The translations under genes and the position numbers were made by a program. DNA of 64,000 nt, from positions 124,001 through 188,000 of the forward strand of contig NZ_JAMPKJ010000001.1 in assembly GCF_039962115.1 (NCBI RefSeq), written 5' to 3'. Every line of letters starts with the position of its first letter. The first letter of the stretch is position 1. The DNA is from Funiculus sociatus GB2-C1. GTDB taxonomy: Bacteria; Cyanobacteriota; Cyanobacteriia; Cyanobacteriales; FACHB-T130. Positions 46,508 to 56,083 of this stretch are shown piece by piece. The notes under the pieces were generated by a model. It was not told where the DNA came from, searched no databases, and saw nothing but the letters and a program-made list of their open reading frames with translations.

Positions 46508-48112
46508 ATGCGCTTCCACCTTATGGCCATGCGTTCTGTTTCAGGAATATTTCTATTTTTGTTGTTACTTATAACGCCAAAGTTTGTTTTAGCTCATGGT
46601 GGACATGGAGACGAATTTCATCAAGAAACAGAAGCAAATCCGGGGACTCAACAGGGAATTCAGGTGGATGCTCAAACAGTAAAGCGGATGGGAATTGAAG
46701 TTAAACCTGTCACGAAGCAGCAGATGAATTTTGGCATTAAAACTACAGGTCAAATTGAAACTTTGCCCAGCCAAAAAGTAGAAGTTACTTCACCAACTCC
46801 AGGTAAAATTGTTGAACTTTTAGTAGAACCTGGTGCCGTTGTCCAAGCAGGCAAAGTTATCGCCGTCATCGCCGCACCTGACTTAGTAGAATTGCGCGTC
46901 AATTCTCAGGAAAAACGGGCAGAAGCAGAGGCAGATTTGCAACAAGCTGAAGCTGATTTAAAGTTAGCCGAACAAAATTATCAGAGATACTTGCAGATAG
47001 CCGCAGCAGACATAAAACAAGCCCGCAGCCAGTTAGCATTGGCTGAGGAACGGTATAACCGAGATCGGGAACTCTCATCACAGGGAGCAATTCCGCGCCG
47101 CCAGGTGCTGGAAGACGAAACCGAACTGGCAGAAGCTTTGGCGACAGTTACCAAAGCCACTAGCCGCCGGGAAGTTCTGGAAGCTGAAGCGCAACTTAAA
47201 CGCGCTAAATCAGCGGTAGAAGTGGCAAAATCTCGTATCCGCCTGAGTAACGCCACTTATCAAACTCGACTGCAACAGTTGGGAACTCGCGCTAATGACA
47301 AAGGACTGGTGACGGTGACTGCACCGATTTCTGGAACTGTTGCTGATCGGGAAATCACCCTTGGTCAATCGGTGGAAGAGGCGGGGGAAAAGTTGATGAC
47401 TATCCTCAATAATAGTCGGGTTTGGGCTACGGCGAATATCTACGAAAAAGATTTAGAAAAAGTGAAAATTGGGCAACAAGCGATCGCAAAGGTTGCTAGT
47501 TTGCCGAATCGTACTTTTACAGGCAAGATTGCCGTAATTGGCTCGGTTGTAGAAGGTGAAACGCGGGTTGTACCAGTCAAAGCCGAACTGGATAATGCTG
47601 ATGGACAGTTGAAACCGGGAATGTTTGCCCAATTAGAAGTTTTGACTGATAAGACACCAACTGCTGTGTTAGTGATGCCAACTTCAGCTGTAGTAGAAGC
47701 CAATGGCAGGCAGCTAGTTTATGTGGAAAATGGTACAACTTTCGAGCCTGCTGAAATCGCTTTGGGCAGAACTTTGGGAGACTTGGTTGAAATTAAGAGT
47801 GGCTTGTTTGATGGCGATCGCATCGTCACCCAAGGCGCAATTCAACTTTACGCCGAATCTTTAAAAGGCAATCGCTCCCAACAACAGGGCGCAATTCGGG
47901 GGGCGGAAAAAGGGAAAAGTGAAGAAAAAGAGTCAATAATCCAAAATTTCCTTCCCTGGTTGTGGGTTGTAGGTGGTGGGGGAGCGATCGCATCTGGTGC
48001 TTTTTGGTTAGGTCGTCGCACCAAAAAAGCCGTCAGTTTGGTAGAATTCTCAATTCCCGAAATGCCGAAAACTCAGGATTCCGATCCCCAGCAACTAACC
48101 CCAAAACGGTAG
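46508..48112 (+). CDS. RND efflux periplasmic adaptor (CusB/CzcB type)
   Basis: This adaptor links an RND pump to an outer-membrane channel. The 534-aa protein has a signal peptide (MRFHLMAMRSVSGIFLFLLL), then the His-rich AHGGHGDEFHQE that may bind metal, a lipoyl half-motif (SPTPGKIVELLVEPGAVVQA), a long coiled hairpin (about residues 135-250, QQAEADLKLAEQNYQRYLQI etc.), the second lipoyl half and beta-barrel (VTAPISGTVADREITLGQSV), and an unusual C-terminal membrane helix (FLPWLWVVGGGGAIASGAFW). The CopR-type operator lies 50 bp upstream. The pump gene is separated by Uma2 and GUN4 genes. Confidence 0.93.
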   Translation: MRFHLMAMRSVSGIFLFLLLLITPKFVLAHGGHGDEFHQETEANPGTQQGIQVDAQTVKRMGIEVKPVTKQQMNFGIKTTGQIETLPSQKVEVTSPTPGKIVELLVEPGAVVQAGKVIAVIAAPDLVELRVNSQEKRAEAEADLQQAEADLKLAEQNYQRYLQIAAADIKQARSQLALAEERYNRDRELSSQGAIPRRQVLEDETELAEALATVTKATSRREVLEAEAQLKRAKSAVEVAKSRIRLSNATYQTRLQQLGTRANDKGLVTVTAPISGTVADREITLGQSVEEAGEKLMTILNNSRVWATANIYEKDLEKVKIGQQAIAKVASLPNRTFTGKIAVIGSVVEGETRVVPVKAELDNADGQLKPGMFAQLEVLTDKTPTAVLVMPTSAVVEANGRQLVYVENGTTFEPAEIALGRTLGDLVEIKSGLFDGDRIVTQGAIQLYAESLKGNRSQQQGAIRGAEKGKSEEKESIIQNFLPWLWVVGGGGAIASGAFWLGRRTKKAVSLVEFSIPEMPKTQDSDPQQLTPKR

Positions 48113-48183
48113 ATTATGCCTATCTCTAGCCTGAACGCCTGAGCAAGCTAAGATCCAGACATGAAGGCGCTAAAAGAGCGATT

Positions 48184-48882
48184 ATGGTAAACTACAATCC
48201 GCTGCAAAATCTACCCTCAAGTGACGAACTACCAGATTCTGACGACACTCCAGTGGATCATGAATTGCAAATCCTAATCCCCACCTTACTGAGGATAATT
48301 TTAAATTTGCTGTGGGCTAGTCGTAACGACTGGTTTTTCGGCGTAAATATGGGCATTTACCATACATCTGGGACAAATCCCAGAATTGCCATAGTTCCCG
48401 ATAGTTTCCTGAGTTTGGGAGTACCGCGGCTCAAGAATGGTAAGTTACGACCAAGTTACATCGTTTGGGAAGAAAATAACATTGTTCCAATTTGGGTCTT
48501 AGAAGTCGTTTCCAAAACCTACGGGGGAGAATACGACGAGAAAATTACCGATTATGCCCGATTAGGGGTGTTGTACTATTGCGTTTACAACCCCGATTAT
48601 TCTCGGCGCGACAAGCATAATGTCTTGGAGGTGTACCGCTTGGTGAACGGAGAATATGTACGTCAACCGGGTGAACCCGTCTGGATGCCGGAAATTGGCT
48701 TAGGAATTGGGCGCGAAAATGGCACTCACGATCGCTGTCATCGGGAATGGCTTTATTGGTATGACGAGCAAGGTAATAGATTCCCAACGCCAGATGAACG
48801 AACAGAGCAAGAGCGGCAACGAGCTGAGCGGCTGGTAGAGTTACTACGGGAAAGGGGGATTGACCCGGAAACTCTCAGTTAG
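48184..48882 (+). CDS. Uma2 family (DUF820) putative endonuclease
   Basis: The 232-aa protein has the PD-(D/E)xK-like Uma2 fold: RIAIVPDSFLSLGV, WVLEVVSKTYGGEYDEKITD, YARLGVLYYCVYNPDY and YRLVNGEY. The acidic positions Asp in IVPDSF and Glu in WVLEVVS fit the putative active site. The tail is charged (PDERTEQERQRAERLVELLR). Uma2 proteins are highly amplified in cyanobacteria, and their biological role is unknown. Its place inside the metal-efflux locus is probably incidental. Confidence 0.9.
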   Translation: MVNYNPLQNLPSSDELPDSDDTPVDHELQILIPTLLRIILNLLWASRNDWFFGVNMGIYHTSGTNPRIAIVPDSFLSLGVPRLKNGKLRPSYIVWEENNIVPIWVLEVVSKTYGGEYDEKITDYARLGVLYYCVYNPDYSRRDKHNVLEVYRLVNGEYVRQPGEPVWMPEIGLGIGRENGTHDRCHREWLYWYDEQGNRFPTPDERTEQERQRAERLVELLRERGIDPETLS

Positions 48883-48924
48883 AGGTTTAATTTGTGTAAG
48901 TGACTATGGAGAGAATTTTACAAG

Positions 48925-49710
48925 TTACCAGTGTTTGTCACAGAGAAGGAAAACGTAGGCTTGTCTCTTTTCCCACCAAAACCCAGTCACACCCCAACTC
49001 AACCCGCCCAACCTGACAGCAACAGCAGGCAAATGTCCATTGGGAGCCGAGGAATTGAAGGTAAGGTCATCGACTTGTAGCCAGTTTTGATTCACGCGCC
49101 ATTTTATGCGATCGCTAAAAGCTTCATAAATTTGATCGTCAGCGTTGAAATTTCCGCCTACGCTTTTCCAAATTTGCTTTTGTACACTAAGTCCAAAGCG
49201 TCCATCAGAGGATTCTAACCAAAGTTGGTCGATAGCGCGAAGGTCTTCACAAGGTAATTTTTCGATGGCTGCTACATCCAACCAACCTTCTTTTTCTCGA
49301 TCTGCCACTTGAAGCATAATCCTGAGTGTTTCTTCGTCAGCTTCTTTCAATCTTCCTGATGCTAGGAGAACAGCTAGTTTTGAAGCTAATATTGGCTTAC
49401 TTTGTTGAGTTGCAGGCTTTGCGAAAACGTCATTGATAGATGTTTTCAACTCGCGCATACCATCTTCAATCTCACCGATCAAACTTCCCAGTGGCGGTGA
49501 CTGGATGCTTGTTTCTGGATTCTTCGGCGGCGGCTGATTTAAGTTTTCCCACTTTCTTGCTTCTTCACGCTGAGCTAATCGCTGACGTTTGTCTTGTTCG
49601 CGTCGTTGCTCCTCTTGTCGGTGCTGCTTCCATGCAGCCCAGGCTGACACTCCCGCCGCTACTACTACGACGATTACGAGCATCACCCGAATAATTGCCA
49701 CTTTACCCAT
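48925..49710 (-). CDS. GUN4 domain protein
   Basis: The 261-aa protein has an N-terminal membrane helix (VIIRVMLVIVVVVAAGVSAW-type), a charged linker (QEEQRREQDKRQRLAQREEA), and a C-terminal GUN4 domain with LPCEDLRAIDQLWLESSDGR, FGLSVQKQIWKSVGGN and SAPNGHLPAVAVRLGGLSWG. GUN4 binds porphyrins and stimulates magnesium chelatase. Divergent GUN4 proteins with extra domains like this are frequent in cyanobacteria and need not act in chlorophyll synthesis. It is antisense to the efflux genes around it. Confidence 0.88.
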   Translation of the reverse strand: MGKVAIIRVMLVIVVVVAAGVSAWAAWKQHRQEEQRREQDKRQRLAQREEARKWENLNQPPPKNPETSIQSPPLGSLIGEIEDGMRELKTSINDVFAKPATQQSKPILASKLAVLLASGRLKEADEETLRIMLQVADREKEGWLDVAAIEKLPCEDLRAIDQLWLESSDGRFGLSVQKQIWKSVGGNFNADDQIYEAFSDRIKWRVNQNWLQVDDLTFNSSAPNGHLPAVAVRLGGLSWGVTGFWWEKRQAYVFLLCDKHW

Positions 49711-49734
49711 AACTCTTCTACTTCTTAGCTAAAA

Positions 49735-49751
49735 TTTCATCCTGATTTCAT
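49735..49751 (+). promoter_or_regulatory. CopR-type operator before the RND pump gene
   Basis: TTTCAT (49735-49740), CCTGA, TTTCAT (49746-49751) is identical over 17 bases to the site at 46442, and ends 51 bp before the pump start. It also lies just upstream of the divergent GUN4 gene, which might share the control. Confidence 0.75.
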
Positions 49752-49801
49752 TTTGCTGTGTCAATTATTAAAAAGGGATTCTCACGACTGACAAACCAAA
49801 A

Positions 49802-52800
49802 ATGCTCAGTGCCATCATCAAATGGTCTATTAAACAACGCTGGATAGTTATCCTCGCCGCCGGGGTAATTACAGTATGGATCTTTCGCGTGGCTTCGCAA
49901 ATGCCAGTGGATGTTTTTCCCAATTTTGCTCCACCCCAAGTAGAAATACAAACTGAAGCCCCAGGATTGGCACCAGAGGAAGTAGAATCCCTCGTTACTT
50001 TACCTATTGAAAGTGCAATTAATGGGACTCCGGGGGTAACAACAGTACGCTCCGCCTCAGCGGTGGGACTCTCAGTTGTGAAAGTTATCTTCAACTGGGA
50101 AACTGATATTTATCAAGCCCGACAGTTAGTGACAGAAAGATTGCAGCAAGCTCAAGAAAAGCTACCAGAAACTGTCGATTCACCCCAAATTTCGCCTATT
50201 AGTTCCTCTATCGGTACTGTACTCCAATATGCTTTTACTATTACCCAAGATAAACCTCAATCCCAAATCGACTTAATGGAGCTACGGCGGATTGTCGATT
50301 GGCAAGTGACAAATCGCCTCTTAGCTGTTCCTGGTGTCTCGCAAGTTGTGGCTTATGGCGGTGATATTCGCCAGTATCAAGTATTAGTTGATTCAGAAAA
50401 GCTGAAAGCGTTTAATATCTCTTTGCACGAAGTACAAGAAGCTGCTGCTGCTGCTAATGTTAATGCTCCTGGTGGTTATTTAACTAATCCAGACCAAGAA
50501 TTATTAATCCGAGGCATTGGGCGAATTGAATCTATTGAAGACTTACAGCAATCGGTAATTAAATCTCGCAATGGTACACCCATTATGCTAGGAGATGTTG
50601 CTGATGTTAAAATTGGTGCTGCCTTGAAGCGTGGCGATGCCAGCTTGAACGGCAAAAAGGCAATAGTTTTAATGGTTAATAAACAGCCGCTTGTTGATAC
50701 TCCGACTGTCACTCGTGCCATAGAAACGGCAATGGCAGAGGTTAAATCTGGCTTACCCAAAGATGTGCAAGTGCAGGTTACTTTTCGTCAGGAAGACTTT
50801 ATCGACGCCTCGATTGAAAATGTTAGGGAAGCTTTGGTAGAAGGTAGCTTTATTGTTGCCCTAATTTTGATTCCGTTTTTGATGAATTGGCGGACTCTTG
50901 TAGTTAGCCTCACGGCGCTTCCCTTGTCTTTGCTGTTAGGATTGCTGGCGTTAAATTGGCTGGGACAGGGACTTAATACGATGACTTTGGGCGGCTTGGC
51001 TGTAGCCATTGGTTCAGCGGTAGATGATGCGATTGTGGATGCTGAAAATGTCTACCGTTCTCTGCGGGAATATAAGAACAAGGGACTGGGGACTGGGGAA
51101 AGTGGACAGAGGAATTTTCTCAATTCCGAATCCCAAATTCCAAATATAAAATCTCCTTTAGATGTGGTTTTTGAAGGCTGTCAGGAGGTGCGCGATTCTC
51201 TGTTTGGTGCCACATTAATTACGGTGGTTGTATTTTCCCCAATTTTTGCTTTAGCTGGTGTAGAAGGTCGCATTTTTGCACCGATGGGTATTGCTTATTT
51301 AGTGGCAGTTTTGGCTTCTAGTGTTACAGCACTTACAGTTACTCCAGCTTTATGTGCTATCTTACTGCCTCACGGTAGTTTTCCAGAAAAAGAACCGTGG
51401 GTGGCGAGATTTTTTAAAGGGCTTTATCGTCCCTTTTTAATGTTTTCTCTGCGTAGTTCTAAGCTAATTTCTGCGATCGCGATCGCATCTCTTGTAGCAG
51501 CAATTGCGATCGCGCCTTCGTTGGGACGGGTATTTTTGCCGGAGTTTCAAGAGCGATCGCTAGTCAATACCCTGACTCTCTATCCCGGTGTTTCTCTGGA
51601 TAATACCAACCGTGCTGGTGAAGCGCTTCAAGATGCTCTCAAGGACGATCCCCGCTTTGATTTTATCCAGTTACGATCGGGACGCGCCCCCGGAGATGCT
51701 GATGCAGCAGGTGTGAACTTTGGCCATTTGGATGTGGAACTGAGCGAAGCTGGGATAAAAGACCGCAAAGGAAGTATTGAAAAGCTACGGGAAGAATTTG
51801 CTAAATTACCTGGTGTTGCGCCCAATATTGGCGGTTTTATTTCTCACCGGATGGATGAAGTGCTATCAGGGGTGAGGAGTGCGATCGCGCTCAAAATTTT
51901 TGGCCCCGACTTGCAGCAACTCCGCACAATTGGTAGACAAATCGAAGACATCATGAAAACTGTCCCCGGTATTGTAGACTTGCAACTAGAACCCCAACTG
52001 CCAATTAGACAGATCCAAATTCAGTTTGACAGGTCAGCTGCTGCTCGTTATGGTTTAACTGTGGGCGAACTGTCAGAAACTATTGAAACAGCACTCAATG
52101 GAAAAGTCGTTTCCCAAGTCTTAGAGGAGCAACAAACCTTTGACCTTGTGGTGTGGTTAAAAGAAGATGCTCGCCGCAACTTGGATACTATTAGTAATTT
52201 GCTAGTCGATACTCCTAACAATCAAAAAATTCCCCTCGCTCAAGTTGCCAAAATTGACTACGGGACAGGCCCAAATACTATCAACCGTGAAAATGTTTCC
52301 CGTTTAATTGTTGTATCCGCCAACGCCAGTGGCAGAGATTTGCGCTCTGTAGTAGATGAAATTAGCGCCAAAGTTAAGCAACAAGTGCAATTACCTCCTG
52401 GTTACTTTATTCAATATGGCGGTCAATTCGAGTCGGAACAACGAGCTACCCAAAACATATTATTATTTAGCTCTCTAGCTTTTGTAGTAATTACGATATT
52501 AATATATTTCTCAGTTAAATCTTTTCCCTCAACTGCGATGATTATGATTAATTTACCCTTAGCATTAGTGGGAGGAGTGCTTTCAATTGCGCTCACAGAT
52601 GGTGTTATCTCTGTGGCTTCTCTGGTTGGTTTTATCACCCTGTTTGGTGTCGCCACTCGCAACGGGTTGTTATTAGTTGATAATTACAATGCTAAATTTG
52701 CCGATGGTTTGCCTTTCCGTGAAGTCATAATTGAAGGCTCCATGCAGCGGCTAAATGCTATTTTGATGACGGCTTTTACCTCGGCTTTAGGCTTGTTACC

Positions 52801-52954
52801 TCTGGTATTTGGCGGTGGTGCTGGTAAAGAAATTCTGCAACCTTTAGCGGTAGTGGTGTTGGGGGGATTGTTTACTTCTACAGCTTTAACGCTGTTAGTA
52901 TTACCTGCTTTGTATGCTCAGTTTGGGAAAATTTTGATACCTAAAAAGGTTTGA
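49802..52954 (+). CDS. Heavy-metal RND efflux pump (CusA/CzcA family)
   Basis: The 1050-aa inner-membrane pump exports metal cations by proton antiport. It starts MLSAIIKWSIKQRWIVILAA with VFPNFAPPQVEIQTEAPGLA, has the twelve-helix RND layout, and the proton-relay helix LGGLAVAIGSAVDDAIVDAE (D-D-x-x-D-x-E motif). The late VGFITLFGVATRNGLLLVDN is typical. At about residues 426-451 a segment (KGLGTGESGQRNFLNSES...) replaces the short loop of homologues, and its DNA resembles dispersed repeats. The substrate may be copper/silver or a divalent ion; the CopR-type operator favours copper. No outer-membrane channel gene is in the window. Confidence 0.94.
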   Translation: MLSAIIKWSIKQRWIVILAAGVITVWIFRVASQMPVDVFPNFAPPQVEIQTEAPGLAPEEVESLVTLPIESAINGTPGVTTVRSASAVGLSVVKVIFNWETDIYQARQLVTERLQQAQEKLPETVDSPQISPISSSIGTVLQYAFTITQDKPQSQIDLMELRRIVDWQVTNRLLAVPGVSQVVAYGGDIRQYQVLVDSEKLKAFNISLHEVQEAAAAANVNAPGGYLTNPDQELLIRGIGRIESIEDLQQSVIKSRNGTPIMLGDVADVKIGAALKRGDASLNGKKAIVLMVNKQPLVDTPTVTRAIETAMAEVKSGLPKDVQVQVTFRQEDFIDASIENVREALVEGSFIVALILIPFLMNWRTLVVSLTALPLSLLLGLLALNWLGQGLNTMTLGGLAVAIGSAVDDAIVDAENVYRSLREYKNKGLGTGESGQRNFLNSESQIPNIKSPLDVVFEGCQEVRDSLFGATLITVVVFSPIFALAGVEGRIFAPMGIAYLVAVLASSVTALTVTPALCAILLPHGSFPEKEPWVARFFKGLYRPFLMFSLRSSKLISAIAIASLVAAIAIAPSLGRVFLPEFQERSLVNTLTLYPGVSLDNTNRAGEALQDALKDDPRFDFIQLRSGRAPGDADAAGVNFGHLDVELSEAGIKDRKGSIEKLREEFAKLPGVAPNIGGFISHRMDEVLSGVRSAIALKIFGPDLQQLRTIGRQIEDIMKTVPGIVDLQLEPQLPIRQIQIQFDRSAAARYGLTVGELSETIETALNGKVVSQVLEEQQTFDLVVWLKEDARRNLDTISNLLVDTPNNQKIPLAQVAKIDYGTGPNTINRENVSRLIVVSANASGRDLRSVVDEISAKVKQQVQLPPGYFIQYGGQFESEQRATQNILLFSSLAFVVITILIYFSVKSFPSTAMIMINLPLALVGGVLSIALTDGVISVASLVGFITLFGVATRNGLLLVDNYNAKFADGLPFREVIIEGSMQRLNAILMTAFTSALGLLPLVFGGGAGKEILQPLAVVVLGGLFTSTALTLLVLPALYAQFGKILIPKKV

Positions 52955-52982
52955 TATAAAGCGCCAAGGACGCAAAGGAAAG

Positions 52983-53444
52983 ATGAAATCATTTAAGGTA
53001 AGTTTGGCTGTTTTTGCTATGGGATTACTTCTTTTGGGTTCCTGTAGCAACGGACAACAAGCAGCAACTCCAGATAATAGTCCTGCTGTTTCTTCCTCAG
53101 AAACGGCTCAAAAAGGCGACCACTCTACACCTGCCAAAGGAGGTAAAGTTGTGGAGACGGGAAACTATCATTTAGAGTTTGTTCCTGAAAAGGAAGATAA
53201 AGGCACTCATCTGGATTTGTATCTCCAGAAAGGTGACACTCACGAAGCGATTCCTAACGCCAAAGTTACGGCTCAGGTTCAGTTACCTAATGGTAGTCAA
53301 AAAACGCTAGATATGAAATACGACGCTCAGGGTAAACACTACGCTGTTTTGCTACCTGAGCAAGCACCTGGGGAGTATAAAGTTGTTATTCTCTCTGATA
53401 TTAGTGGCGAAAAGGTAAATGGGCGTTTTACCTTTAATCGATAG
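52983..53444 (+). CDS. Putative lipoprotein of the metal-efflux locus
   Basis: The 153-aa protein has a lipoprotein signal peptide with lipobox LLGSC (Cys at about 21), a polar linker with Ser, Thr and His, and a beta-sandwich domain: NYHLEFVPEKEDKGTHLDLY, IPNAKVTAQVQLPNGSQKTL, KHYAVLLPEQAPGEYKVVIL. It resembles small FixH/YtkA-like domains found beside heavy-metal pumps. Scattered His residues could bind metal. It starts 28 bp after the pump stop, so it is cotranscribed. Confidence 0.85.
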   Translation: MKSFKVSLAVFAMGLLLLGSCSNGQQAATPDNSPAVSSSETAQKGDHSTPAKGGKVVETGNYHLEFVPEKEDKGTHLDLYLQKGDTHEAIPNAKVTAQVQLPNGSQKTLDMKYDAQGKHYAVLLPEQAPGEYKVVILSDISGEKVNGRFTFNR

Positions 53445-53478
53445 ACATTTTGTTGATAGCCAAGCGGTGAGGCAGAGC

Positions 53479-53522
53479 CTCTAATTTCTAGTTTCCCTAA
53501 GTCTGGAAACTAGAAATTAGAG
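53479..53522. terminator. 18-bp perfect stem, bidirectional terminator
   Basis: CTCTAATTTCTAGTTTCC at 53479-53496 and its exact inverse at 53505-53522 flank an 8-base loop. ATATTTTT follows on the plus strand. It sits between the convergent lipoprotein gene and the small secreted-protein gene. Confidence 0.85.
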
Positions 53523-53528
53523 ATATTT

Positions 53529-53885
53529 TTAGTCGTTTCCTGTCACTTTTTGAATTAAATCTTGTGCTTTTTCTATCAAATTTGGCTCGGAATTTTCTTC
53601 TGTAGCGCTTTTTACTGTCTTGACGTTAGCCTTCTCATTGAAGTCAAAGGTTTTATTGGCATTTTCTGATGCCTGCTTTTCTTCTTCTAAAATACCTGTG
53701 GCTTCGCTATATTCGTAGGCGCGATCAATTTTTTCTTGAGATGACAGCTTGTCTTTTGAATGTAGAACTGCATAACTCGGTGCGGCGAAAATAAATATAC
53801 CTGACAAGCTGATTAAAGCCATCAAACCTAAAACAAAAATACGCTTTTGCATTCCTTCCTTGAGAGCTAATAAAATTCTTTGCAT
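53529..53885 (-). CDS. Hypothetical exported or membrane-anchored protein
   Basis: ATG at 53885 has a strong ribosome binding site (CAGGAGGTAA) 5 bp upstream, so the long upstream extension of the frame to 54083 is rejected. The 118-aa protein starts MQRILLALKEGMQKRIFVLG with a hydrophobic helix (LMALISLSGIFIFAAPSYA) ending in a good signal peptidase site. The mature part is acidic and helical (EKIDRAYEYSEATGILEEEK, ENSEPNLIEKAQDLIQKVTG). No family is recognised. Confidence 0.75.
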   Translation of the reverse strand: MQRILLALKEGMQKRIFVLGLMALISLSGIFIFAAPSYAVLHSKDKLSSQEKIDRAYEYSEATGILEEEKQASENANKTFDFNEKANVKTVKSATEENSEPNLIEKAQDLIQKVTGND

Positions 53886-54018
53886 GAAAATTACCTCCTG
53901 ATTTTGTTTTCGCAATACTTTGAGCAGACGCGAGTAGATAAAACTACTAACGTCATCTATTAGTACGAAATGAATCGTACTTGTCCAGCTACAACTGTGC
54001 CTTCTGCCGCAGGACACA

Positions 54019-55131
54019 TTAATTTTTTTGAGGCAACCACTCTTGATGAATATTAAGCCCTCGGCTTTGCATGGTATGTTCAAATAAATCGGTGGGGAGT
54101 GCCTGTTCTACTGCCCAAACACCGGGTTTTTTGAGTTTCCCAGTTAGCAATAATTCGGCAAGGCTGCCAGTACCATAACCAGCTGCAACTGCTGTGTTTT
54201 CATGCACTAAAGTTGAGCAAAACTTGGCTGGTTGTCCATCTTTACGTCCGCTGGCTTCAGAACGAATGGCTACGCCAACTCCGGTAAAGCGATCGCTTAC
54301 ATCGGTCATGCGGTGACTGACTCTGGCTAAAAACTCGATGACATAACGATTTCTTAGCCAGCTGGAAGGCCACCAGTGGGCAACGCTCCAGGTAAGGTAA
54401 TTGTAAAAATCGGGAACTGTGCCAAATTTGGTGATTACGGTTTTGACTGGGAAAGTTTCCGGTAGCGTAAAGGCTTCTGGCATATCAAACCAGTAAACGC
54501 CAGTGCGACCGTAAGGCGGCGGAAACTCAATGACTTCGCGATCGCTATACGGCTTTATCTCCTGCCATTGACCATCTATCCAAACTTCAAAGGGTTTTTG
54601 CAACCCTAGAAATGTGGTTCGCATCACCGTCACCCCACTCCCGCCGGAACCCGATACTAGATAACTTAGGTGAATCCTGTCTGTCTCATCTAGCTGCTCG
54701 ACGCACTGGCGCACCATACTATTAGAGATACCGGGGAAAATTCCCGTATTAACAATCGCTGTCACCCCCGCAGCGGCAGCTTCTTCCCGGCAATCTAAGG
54801 CTTTGCGTGTATAGGATGGGTGATCGCTGACATCCAGATAGTTGACACCCTCTTTTATACAGAGTTTTAGGACTCTATCATCCCGGTAATGAAATGGCCC
54901 CGCACAGTGGATTACCAGATTACAAGAGGCGATCGCATCCCTGAGTACCGAGTCGTCTGCCAAATCTAGAGCCAGGAATTTCACTTTCGACCCCAGCTCT
55001 TGAGTGACCGACATCCCAGCAGCTTCGTGTCTGCCAGTAAGTATAACTTGCGCCTGTGTGTGTGCGACCAGATCGGCTGCTACGCTGCTGCCAATCCGTC
55101 CGCTTCCTCCAAGAATTAAAACCTGTGTCAT
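54019..55131 (-). CDS. Saccharopine dehydrogenase-like NAD(P)-binding reductase
   Basis: The 370-aa protein begins with a Rossmann domain: MTQVLILGGSGRIGSSVAAD is the dinucleotide loop, and LVIHCAGPFHYRDDRVLKLC and CREEAAAAGVTAIVNTGIFP are typical of the saccharopine dehydrogenase family. The C-terminal half (KTVITKFGTVPDFYNYL, AAGYGTGSLAELLLTG) forms the substrate domain. Bacterial members have very varied roles, including lipid and carotenoid-linked ones, so the reaction is unknown. No signal peptide. It stands alone on the minus strand. Confidence 0.85.
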   Translation of the reverse strand: MTQVLILGGSGRIGSSVAADLVAHTQAQVILTGRHEAAGMSVTQELGSKVKFLALDLADDSVLRDAIASCNLVIHCAGPFHYRDDRVLKLCIKEGVNYLDVSDHPSYTRKALDCREEAAAAGVTAIVNTGIFPGISNSMVRQCVEQLDETDRIHLSYLVSGSGGSGVTVMRTTFLGLQKPFEVWIDGQWQEIKPYSDREVIEFPPPYGRTGVYWFDMPEAFTLPETFPVKTVITKFGTVPDFYNYLTWSVAHWWPSSWLRNRYVIEFLARVSHRMTDVSDRFTGVGVAIRSEASGRKDGQPAKFCSTLVHENTAVAAGYGTGSLAELLLTGKLKKPGVWAVEQALPTDLFEHTMQSRGLNIHQEWLPQKN

Positions 55132-55745
55132 TAATCAAGTTTTATTAACGCTAACTTCAGTTCATCAGTTTAGAATGCTTTTCTTCATCGGTTACAAGGA
55201 ATACTTTGCCTCCTCAGAAAGGATGAAGAATAATTTATTCTCTCCATCTCTATGCATCCGTTACCTAACCTCTAGCCCTACTTAGTCTACAAAATTATCA
55301 GGATAATAAGGAAAAACTATTTTGATCTATGAGATACAGACAATGCGCTGCTGATTTGTGCTAATAGAATAATTCTCCTAACCTTCTGATACCAAACAAT
55401 AGTATATTATGGGCAAATACAATAGGGTGTGAAATTGTTTAAAACCTCTTAATCTCCAAATAACCTGAGTACATTGTTCAAGAGGGCGCGAACAATATAA
55501 TTATCTAAATTTGGCATAAATTCGCGCTTTGAAATTGTCCCAGATGTAGAAGAAAAAATGTTCGTCCAGCAGATTGAGGCTTCTTTACGACGACTCCAGA
55601 ACCTGAGTATGCAAGAATGCAGGCAGCCGTAGAAGAATGGCAAACAGCGTCGAAAAACGCGATCGCTCATCAAAACTGCTAGTCGCCACCCGTCATACTC
55701 TGGAAGTGGAGAGGAGAGCGTTATTATGATTTGGTTTGACAATAA
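55132..55745. other. Intergenic region, partly decayed sequence
   Basis: About 600 bp with no intact gene. The stretch from about 55560 on shows broken pieces of helical coding sequence on the plus strand (for example ASLRRLQNL, then in another frame EPEYARMQAAVEEWQTASKN), interrupted by stops and frameshifts. It probably belongs to the decayed front end of the histidine kinase gene that follows. Confidence 0.5.
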
Positions 55746-56083
55746 CCCGCAAACGGGTATTTGGTGACAAATCCCATTGGGGTTATTATAGAAGCAACCC
55801 AAGCAGCAGCAAGCTTGCTGAAGGTTTCCCTGAAAAGTTGGGTGGGCAAACCGTTAGCTATCTTTGTGGCAGGTTCGGCTCGGTAAAACTTTTATAGAAA
55901 CTTAAGTCAGGTACTCCAAAACCTAGAAACCCAGAAATGGGAGGTTAACATTCAGACAAAAACAGGGGACGTTCTTTCCTTCTGCCTTTAAGTTTAGCGC
56001 AGCACTAGACTTTAGCGGTCAGGTGATGGAATAACGAAGAGCTGTTAGAAGAAATTACACAGCGTAAGCGGTACGAAGCAGCT
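55746..56083 (+). pseudogene. Decayed PAS domain in front of the histidine kinase
   Basis: From 55746 the plus strand reads PANGYLVTNPIGVIIEATQA, then AASLLKVSLKSWVGKPLAIF and VAGSAR, a TAA stop, then NFYRNLSQVLQNLETQKWEV and NIQTKTGDVLSFCL, and a second TAA at 55989-55991. This is a PAS domain of the type IIEANQAAA...VGKPL..FV...W.V..Q...G found at the N-terminus of many cyanobacterial kinases. A frameshift follows, and LLEEITQRKRYEAA then runs in frame into the intact kinase at 56084. Confidence 0.85.

Noticed and set aside
53886-54083. N-terminal extension of the small secreted protein gene
   Set aside because: The added 66 residues have no homology-like character and overlap the neighbouring reductase gene, while the ATG at 53885 has a strong ribosome binding site and a signal peptide.
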